DNA of 10,820 bases from Myxococcales bacterium (lineage in GTDB: Bacteria > Myxococcota_A > Polyangia > Polyangiales > Houyiibacteriaceae). The stretch is from positions 1 to 10,820 of the forward strand of contig JABDJF010000506.1 of the NCBI GenBank assembly GCA_013002645.1. The letters are read 5' to 3'. The translations under genes were made by a program, and so were the position numbers. Below, one piece after another: positions 6,632-10,820 of this stretch (position 1 is its first letter; the number at the start of each line of letters is the position of its first letter). The notes below the pieces were generated by a model. The model searched no databases. It was not told where the DNA came from and saw only the letters and a program-made list of their open reading frames with translations.

Positions 6632-7912
6632 GTGAAACGACTGCAACTCCATCATTGGATCCTGATTGCGATGGGTCTAGGCGCTGCCCTGGGGCTTGGC
6701 CTGAATTGGGCCGGCGCCCAGGGAGTGGTCGATGCGAGCATCGTGGGAAACGTCGCCACGGTCGGCAAAGAGATCGGGGACCTTTTCCTCCGGCTCCTAC
6801 AAATGCTGGTCGTCCCCCTGATCGTTTCGTCGCTGATCACCGGCGTGACCGGCATGGGGGACCTCCGCACGCTGGGTTCGATTGGCGGACGGGCCATCGG
6901 TTTCTATCTGACGACGAGCTTCCTCGCGATCGTTACTGGAATTGCCGTCGTAAACATCATTCGGCCGGGCAAGGGTGCCGAGCTTGCCATGCTAGAAGAG
7001 GGTGCGGCGGCCAAGCCGCTGTTGACAGAGACGCCGAGCAGCATCGGCGTCGTCCTTTGGGAACAGCTCGAGAGCTTGATCCCGAAGAATCCGCTCGCTG
7101 CGGCCACGGAAGGCGACATGCTGCCCGTGATCTTTTTCTCGCTTCTGCTCGGTGTTTTCATCGGGATCGCGGAACACCGGGAAGGTTCGAAGGACGCAAG
7201 CGTCGTTCGGCGCTTCTTCTCCGGCCTCTTCGACGTGATGATGCAAATGACGCTCTTCGTCGTGAGGTTCGCGCCGATCGGCGTCTTTGGGTTCACGTTG
7301 TACGCAGCGGCCGGCAAAGGCCCGGCTGCGTTTCAAGTCCTGGGCTGGTACGTGCTCACGGTCTTCATCGCGCTCTTGATTCACGCGACCGTCACCCTGC
7401 CGCTCATCTTGAAACTGCGCACGGGCCGCTCGCCGGTCGAGTACGCCCGTCAGCTCTTGACGGCGCTGGTGACCGCTTTCAGCACGGCCTCGAGCAACGG
7501 AACTCTTCCGCTCACGATGGAAAACGCCGAAAAGGCAGGGGTGAGACCGCAGGTCACCTCTTTCGTTCTGCCGCTCGGAGCCACGATCAACATGGATGGC
7601 ACCGCCCTTTACGAAGCCGTAGCGGTCTTGTTCATTGCGCAGGTGTACGGGATTGACCTGACGATGACTCAGCAGGGCTTGGTCGCGTTGACGGCCTTGC
7701 TTGCAAGCATCGGCGCAGCAGGCATTCCACATGCCGGGATGGTCATGATGGTCGTCGTCCTCAACGCGGTAGGGCTGCCCACCAGCGCAGTCGCACTGAT
7801 TCTTGCGGTGGACCGCATCCTCGACATGCTCCGAACGACGGTCAACGTCTGGTCAGACTCGATCGCAGCCGCCGTCGTCGACGCAGGCGAGCACCCCCAA
7901 CAAGAGCCCTAA
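6632..7912 (+). CDS. Dicarboxylate/amino acid:cation symporter (SLC1/DAACS family)
   Basis: A 426-residue inner-membrane secondary transporter expected to take up glutamate, aspartate or C4-dicarboxylates with Na+ or H+. All family landmarks are present: re-entrant hairpin 1 SSNGTLP (287-293), the cation-site motif NMDGT (320-324) in helix 7, hairpin 2 IGAAGIPHAG (360-369), and helix 8 DRILDMLRTTVNV (394-406). Asp398, Arg401, Asn405 and Asp409 occupy the GltPh substrate/cation positions Asp394, Arg397, Asn401 and Asp405. Arg401 favours an acidic substrate. The Arg seen in GltPh just before hairpin 1 serines is Ala here, so the exact substrate stays open. The GTG at 6632 is the first possible start because an in-frame TAA lies at 6620-6622, and the conserved helix 1 begins at once. 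No Shine-Dalgarno is visible. The gene is alone in its transcription unit, divergent from tyrA and convergent with pyrD. Confidence 0.95.
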   Translation: MKRLQLHHWILIAMGLGAALGLGLNWAGAQGVVDASIVGNVATVGKEIGDLFLRLLQMLVVPLIVSSLITGVTGMGDLRTLGSIGGRAIGFYLTTSFLAIVTGIAVVNIIRPGKGAELAMLEEGAAAKPLLTETPSSIGVVLWEQLESLIPKNPLAAATEGDMLPVIFFSLLLGVFIGIAEHREGSKDASVVRRFFSGLFDVMMQMTLFVVRFAPIGVFGFTLYAAAGKGPAAFQVLGWYVLTVFIALLIHATVTLPLILKLRTGRSPVEYARQLLTALVTAFSTASSNGTLPLTMENAEKAGVRPQVTSFVLPLGATINMDGTALYEAVAVLFIAQVYGIDLTMTQQGLVALTALLASIGAAGIPHAGMVMMVVVLNAVGLPTSAVALILAVDRILDMLRTTVNVWSDSIAAAVVDAGEHPQQEP

Positions 7913-7918
7913 CACCAA

Positions 7919-7939
7919 CACTGTCGCTGCCACTGCCAC
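7919..7939. repeat. Isolated inverted copy of the CAGYGR-type repeat
   Basis: These 21 bases, read on the minus strand, match the tandem repeat at 10701-10721 at 20 of 21 positions (GTGGCAGTGGCAGCGACAG here against GTGACAGTGGCAGCGACAG there). It lies just after the symporter stop codon and runs into the hairpin that follows. It is read directly from the sequence; function unknown. Confidence 0.7.
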
Positions 7940-7967
7940 CCCGTAAAGCGACTCCGTCGCCACGGGG
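7939..7967. terminator. Stem-loop between convergent symporter and pyrD genes, probable bidirectional terminator
   Basis: CCCCGT (7939-7944) pairs with ACGGGG (7962-7967), and inside them GCGAC (7948-7952) pairs with GTCGC (7956-7960) around a TCC loop. Only a small AAA/C internal bulge separates the two stems, so 11 base pairs form. There is no T-run on either side, so it is not a textbook intrinsic terminator. The position between two gene ends (7912 and 7976) supports a role in ending or protecting both transcripts. Confidence 0.55.
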
Positions 7968-7975
7968 CTTCGCTG

Positions 7976-9010
7976 TCACCGCCCCGCAATCCCCTTCGCC
8001 AACCGACTGGGCAACCACGGACCCTCGTAGACGAAGGCGGTGTAGATCTGCACCAGACTGGCTCCGGCCTCGAGCCTTTCTCGGGCTTGTTCGGGGGTTT
8101 CAATTCCACCGACGGAGATCAGGACCATTTCGTTCCCAACTCTGGCCCGCAATCGCCGGAGCACTTCAACCGAGGGCTCCCTCAGGGGCGGACCGCTCAG
8201 TCCTCCGGCGCCGCAGCGCTCGACGTCGTCCGCAGAGCTCGCGAGCCCATCTCGTGAAATCGTCGTATTGGTGGCGATGATACCATCGAGACCCAGATCG
8301 AGCGCTAGGTCCGCGACGGCGTCGACGTCCTCGTCGGCCAAGTCGGGGGCGATCTTGACGAGCAACGGGACGGGTCGCCCCGGAGACACTTCATTGAGCG
8401 CTTCATGAACTGCGCCGAGCAGCGGGCGCAGCTTTTCGGTATCCTGGAGGTTGCGGAGGCCCGGCGTGTTGGGCGAGCTCACGTTCACCACGACGTAATC
8501 GGCGTACGGCCCGACCCTCTTGGCGCTCGCGACATAGTCGCCGATCGCCTGCTCTTCGGGGATGACCTTCGTCTTGCCGATGTTGACCCCCACGATCGTT
8601 TGGTGGGGCCGCTGCAAGCGCGCCACCGCGTCTGCCGAGCCCCGGTTGTTGAAGCCCATGCGGTTGACTAGCGCCCGGTCTTTGGTGAGCCGGAACAGGC
8701 GAGGCTTCGGGTTTCCCGGCTGCGCCTGCCCCGTGAGCGTCCCGACCTCGACGAAGCCGAAGCCCATCGCACCCAGCGCCTCGTAGCCGACCGCGTCCTT
8801 GTCGAAGCCTGCGGCCAGGCCGATTGGATTTGGAAAGTCGAGCCCGAGCGCCCGCACGCGCACTGAATCGGCGCCCTGGTGAAACACGCGCCGCATCATC
8901 GTGAGCACGCCGGGAATCGCCGCAAGCAAACGCAGACAGCCAAAGGCCAGATGATGAGCGGCCTCTGCGGGCAGGAGATACAGGAGCGGACGGATCAGGG
9001 CTTTGTACAC
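7976..9010 (-). CDS. pyrD: Class 2 (quinone-dependent, membrane-associated) dihydroorotate dehydrogenase
   Basis: PyrD oxidises dihydroorotate to orotate with FMN and passes electrons to membrane quinone, in pyrimidine synthesis. With GTG at 9010 it has 344 residues, close to the E. coli enzyme (336). The first about 38 residues ([20 protein letters not shown]) form the amphipathic helical region typical of class 2 enzymes. Further motifs are [12 protein letters not shown] (61-72), NRMGFNN (116-122), GVNIGK (141-146), [10 protein letters not shown] with the catalytic Ser179 (176-185), LVKIAPD (217-223), ATNTT (246-250), GGLSGPPL (269-276) and SVGGI (299-303). The frame is open to an ATG at 9121, but that would add 37 unrelated residues inside dapA. 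The GTG follows the dapA stop by 7 bp and has GAGGGGA overlapping that stop, which supports it. dapA and pyrD are probably co-transcribed. Confidence 0.96.
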   Translation of the reverse strand: MYKALIRPLLYLLPAEAAHHLAFGCLRLLAAIPGVLTMMRRVFHQGADSVRVRALGLDFPNPIGLAAGFDKDAVGYEALGAMGFGFVEVGTLTGQAQPGNPKPRLFRLTKDRALVNRMGFNNRGSADAVARLQRPHQTIVGVNIGKTKVIPEEQAIGDYVASAKRVGPYADYVVVNVSSPNTPGLRNLQDTEKLRPLLGAVHEALNEVSPGRPVPLLVKIAPDLADEDVDAVADLALDLGLDGIIATNTTISRDGLASSADDVERCGAGGLSGPPLREPSVEVLRRLRARVGNEMVLISVGGIETPEQARERLEAGASLVQIYTAFVYEGPWLPSRLAKGIAGR

Positions 9011-9017
9011 GGTCCCC

Positions 9018-10079
9018 TCAACGCCCGAGCGCCGACCATTTCGCGTCGTCCCCGAGGCGCTGATCGATGCGCACGTCGAACGCCTCCTCGATGGGACCGA
9101 GAATCCCCGGGTCGGCGGCATGAACCTGGCGCAGTGCGTCCCGGCAGTGCGTGACCGCGGTCGCGCTCATGCGCCCGAGCGGTGGACGCTTCGCGGGGGA
9201 CATCATGCCGAGCCCCGCCATCATGGTCTTGAGGGGCACGGGATTTCGGAACTTGTCGGTGACCTCGACGCTTTGCCCGTTCGGGAGGGTCCGCACCGAG
9301 CTGACCGAGCAAGTCACCAGCCTGAGGACGGGCGCCAGCGCCGACGCGAGCCGATCCGTCTCTTCGCTGTCCCCCGCCACCTGGGCGCGCACCATCGACC
9401 CGATGGCGCCCGGCACGACGTTCGAAAGCACGCTGATCACCCCGCAACCGCGGATCTCGTCGTCGCGCATCATCGTGAGCGTGAGGTCGTCGTCACCGGA
9501 CAGGATGCTCAACGCGGGCCCTGCGAGCTGCCGGTCCAAACGCATGCGATCGACGTCGCCGGTCGCCTGCTTGACCGCGGGCACCCGCTTCGAGTCGTTG
9601 AGGTGCAGGATCGCGAGGTCGGCGGCCGAAAGCGCGCAGCCGCTGCGCCCTGGAATGATGTAGGGGACAATTGGAATCTCGGGAACCCCTTCCAAGATCG
9701 CCTCGTAGTATTCGGTGCGCAGCTCGAGGCTCGAAGGGCCGTTGTAGTAGCAATCGACGAGGAGCACCGCGGAGGCGCCGGCTTCCTTTGCTTGGGTCGA
9801 TGCGCGAATCGCCTCGTCCGTATTGTTGCTGCCCGTACCCGCCAAGACGCCAGCACGCCCTTCGACGGCCCTTGCCGCTGCCTCGACGACGGCATCGTGC
9901 TCCTGCCAGGAAAGGGTCGGCGACTCACCGGTGGTTCCGCACGGGAGAACGCCGTCGACGCCTTCTTGTAGCTGGAACTCGATGAGCCGACGGAACGAGT
10001 CGTAATCGACCTGCTTGTCAGCGCTAAACGGAGTCGCCAGGGCGGTCCACACGCCGTGAGGTCGAAAGGTCCCACTCAT
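9018..10079 (-). CDS. dapA: 4-hydroxy-tetrahydrodipicolinate synthase, long form
   Basis: DapA condenses pyruvate with aspartate semialdehyde, the first committed step of lysine/diaminopimelate synthesis. Catalytic features are present: GTTGES (48-53, Thr49/Thr50), YYN (111-113, the Tyr107 equivalent), Tyr140 and Arg145 in PYIIPGRSG, Schiff-base Lys170 in [10 protein letters not shown], and GVISVLSN (213-220). At 353 residues it is about 60 longer than the usual 292. About 15-20 residues (roughly 257-277) are inserted before NPVPLK (279-284), and a tail follows about residue 327. The usual Asn after the catalytic Tyr is Ile. It could be a divergent DapA or a related aldolase of the same superfamily. 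Lys biosynthesis is favoured by the intact triad and a dapB in the same window. ATG 10079 has TAAGG about 8 nt upstream. It is followed by pyrD after 7 bp. Confidence 0.88.
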   Translation of the reverse strand: MSGTFRPHGVWTALATPFSADKQVDYDSFRRLIEFQLQEGVDGVLPCGTTGESPTLSWQEHDAVVEAAARAVEGRAGVLAGTGSNNTDEAIRASTQAKEAGASAVLLVDCYYNGPSSLELRTEYYEAILEGVPEIPIVPYIIPGRSGCALSAADLAILHLNDSKRVPAVKQATGDVDRMRLDRQLAGPALSILSGDDDLTLTMMRDDEIRGCGVISVLSNVVPGAIGSMVRAQVAGDSEETDRLASALAPVLRLVTCSVSSVRTLPNGQSVEVTDKFRNPVPLKTMMAGLGMMSPAKRPPLGRMSATAVTHCRDALRQVHAADPGILGPIEEAFDVRIDQRLGDDAKWSALGR

Positions 10080-10163
10080 GGCGGGACCTTAGCGTTTTTC
10101 GTCCCAAAGGAAAGCGGGATTGTCCTCGACCAAAACGCGAAAAAAAGCCCACCAACGCGACAA

Positions 10164-10414
10164 ATGGCAGCAGTGGCCGCAGCTTTGATCCTGGGTGCAT
10201 TCCTGATCGCGTATCGATTTCGTGCCCACGCCGCGCGCAGTGCTCTTCGGCAGAACAGGCCAAGGCCGTCGGATGGGTGCTCTGGCCCATCTTCGGCGCA
10301 AGCAACCAGTTGCTCGCCGCGCTCACACTGATGACGCTGTCGCTCTACTTTCTCGCGCGAAAGCGTCCGCTGTGGCCGCGGTACAGCGGTTGGGACGCGC
10401 CTAGCTCTTCTTAA
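10164..10414 (+). pseudogene. cstA: Internally deleted carbon-starvation transporter (CstA) remnant
   Basis: Two pieces of a CstA-like membrane protein lie in different frames. Codons from ATG 10164 read MAAVAAALILGAFLIAYRF, resembling the first conserved helix of CstA (LIAYRF is the same string as in E. coli CstA). From about 10253 a second frame reads GWVLWPIFGASNQLLAAL, then a short helix and basic tail to a TAA at 10412-10414. This matches the LWPxFGxxNQLLA segment near the CstA C-terminus. A normal CstA exceeds 500 residues, so about 1.5 kb is missing between roughly 10222 and 10253. The 3' end overlaps the convergent glsB-like gene by 14 bp. The C-terminal piece is the surer of the two; the N-terminal piece is short and could be chance. 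The rest of 10080-10163 shows only an A-rich stretch and the dapA upstream region. Confidence 0.7.
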
Positions 10415-10652
10415 TCCTTCGGTAGAGCCACAAGAGCGCTACCGAGCCTGCAATCGCGATCGCAAAGCTCCGGACGTTGAAGCCGGTCACGTCGCCAAAA
10501 CCGAGCCGGGTTCCGATGAAGCCGCCGACCAATGCGCCTCCGACACCGAGGGCCGTCGTCTTGATGAAGCCGCCGCCGTCGTCGCCGGGCATGACGAACT
10601 TCGCGAGAATGCCCGCAAGCAATCCGAATACGATCCACGAGATGATTCCCAT
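10401..10652 (-). CDS. GlsB/YeaQ/YmgE-family small membrane protein (transglycosylase-associated family)
   Basis: An 83-residue protein of the family called Transgly_assoc in Pfam, often linked to stress response; its molecular role is not known. It has three hydrophobic segments (about 3-20, 32-51 and 61-77). The typical glycine-rich centre is present: MPGDDGGGFIKTTALG followed by GGALVGGFIG. A short basic tail RRIKK ends the protein. Length is typical (80-90 residues). The start is secure: AGGAGG (10659-10664 on the minus strand) stands 6 nt before the ATG. Its last 14 bp overlap the 3' end of the cstA remnant. Upstream, a hexanucleotide tandem repeat begins about 40 bp from the start codon, where a promoter would be expected. 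I could not pick out convincing -35/-10 boxes. Confidence 0.93.
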   Translation of the reverse strand: MGIISWIVFGLLAGILAKFVMPGDDGGGFIKTTALGVGGALVGGFIGTRLGFGDVTGFNVRSFAIAIAGSVALLWLYRRIKKS

Positions 10653-10658
10653 CGAGGC

Positions 10659-10664
10659 CCTCCT
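10659..10664 (-). promoter_or_regulatory. Strong ribosome-binding site of the glsB-like gene
   Basis: CCTCCT on the plus strand gives a full AGGAGG Shine-Dalgarno on the minus strand, 6 nt before the ATG at 10652. It is the only full consensus site in the window; most other genes here rely on weak sites or coupling. Confidence 0.85.
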
Positions 10665-10672
10665 AGGGGGGA

Positions 10673-10820
10673 GTGTTGAGCAAGATCGGGGTCAGCGCCA
10701 GTGACAGTGGCAGCGACAGTGGCAGTGGCAGTGGCAGCGGCAGTGGCAGCGGCAGTGGCAGTGGCAGCGGCAGTGGCAGTGCGGTGCCAGTGCCGCGATC
10801 ATGTGACGTGACTTGGTCAT
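10673..10820 (+). other. Open frame with a Gly-Ser repeat running off the right edge, doubtful gene
   Basis: After a TAG at 10664-10666 a frame stays open to the window end. With GTG 10673 or TTG 10676 as start it would read a short leader (SKIGVSASDSGSD), a (Gly-Ser)n tract from the hexanucleotide repeat, then AVPVPRSCDVTW. A GGGGGGAG tract stands before the TTG, but it is simply the opposite strand of the glsB-like leader. No conserved domain is visible and the end is not in the window. Most likely this is open only because the repeat contains no stops. Confidence 0.15.
10693..10782. repeat. Hexanucleotide tandem repeat, 15 units of CAG(T/C)G(G/A/C)
   Basis: Fifteen contiguous 6 bp units occupy 90 bp: CAGTGG and CAGCGG alternate irregularly, with CAGTGA, CAGCGA and CAGCGC variants at the left end and CAGTGC at the right end. 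Units in the middle are nearly perfect, edge units more degenerate, as expected of a slippage-driven array. Read on the plus strand in one frame it encodes Gly-Ser repeats; on the minus strand one frame gives alternating His/Arg-Cys. It lies about 40-130 bp upstream of the glsB-like start codon. An isolated inverted copy is at 7919-7939. Confidence 0.93.

Noticed and set aside
6607..7656. Plus-strand open frame (349 codons) overlapping the symporter in another frame
   Set aside because: Arg/Gly/His-rich translation without recognisable domain; the overlapping frame has all SLC1 motifs.
9011..9121. 37-residue N-terminal extension of pyrD
   Set aside because: It overlaps dapA and lacks similarity; GTG 9010 has a GAGGGGA site and gives the class 2 length.
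9003..9971. Plus-strand open frame (322 codons) opposite dapA
   Set aside because: Composition is that of a reverse-frame shadow and the minus strand encodes an intact DapA with catalytic residues.
10136..10147. A-rich run (T-run on the minus strand) considered as a terminator
   Set aside because: No stable stem-loop directly precedes the T-run on the minus strand, and it lies upstream of dapA rather than after a gene on that strand.
10056..10331. 91-codon plus-strand frame as an independent small gene
   Set aside because: Its beginning overlaps the dapA start, only the middle (10164-10222) resembles CstA, and the remainder is out of frame with the conserved cstA C-terminus.
10693..10782. 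Array considered as CRISPR
   Set aside because: Units are 6 bp with no spacers; this is a simple sequence repeat.

Overview
The window looks like a GC-rich chromosomal segment from a myxobacterium-like bacterium (Myxococcota, the former delta-proteobacteria). This is inference. It rests on the base composition, a transmembrane Ser/Thr kinase with a zinc ribbon and EPN/GDVD-type sensor repeats, and the tight packing of housekeeping genes. No rRNA, tRNA, insertion sequence or CRISPR array was recognised.

Layout. Positions 1-6586 hold one tightly packed minus-strand series. In transcription order it is tyrA (fused chorismate mutase/prephenate dehydrogenase), dapB, a small zinc-ribbon membrane protein, a zinc-ribbon transmembrane Ser/Thr kinase, queA, and tgt (cut by the left edge). 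Spacings are 43 bp, a 26 bp overlap, an 8 bp overlap, directly abutting, and a 4 bp ATGA overlap, so this is probably one operon. It joins tyrosine synthesis, lysine/diaminopimelate synthesis, a signalling pair and two queuosine-tRNA enzymes. From a 45 bp divergent intergenic region a plus-strand SLC1-type dicarboxylate/amino acid symporter (6632-7912) is read. Its only good promoter places the transcription start at or next to the GTG codon. A small convergent gap with a strong stem-loop follows.

On the minus strand come dapA and pyrD, 7 bp apart (9018-10079 and 7976-9010). DapA and DapB catalyse consecutive steps of the lysine pathway but lie in separate units here. Upstream of dapA, 10164-10414 holds what looks like an internally deleted carbon-starvation transporter gene (cstA): its first membrane segment and its conserved C-terminus are joined in different frames. 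It ends inside the 3' end of a convergent GlsB/YeaQ-type small membrane protein gene (10401-10652). The right edge holds a 90 bp hexanucleotide tandem repeat (10693-10782). A 21 bp inverted near-copy lies at 7919-7939.

The most interesting items are the paired zinc-ribbon membrane proteins inside a metabolic/tRNA-modification operon, the dispersed CAGYGR repeat next to glsB, the deleted cstA, and the apparently leaderless symporter gene. I saw no clear sign of a wholly new defence or mobile system.
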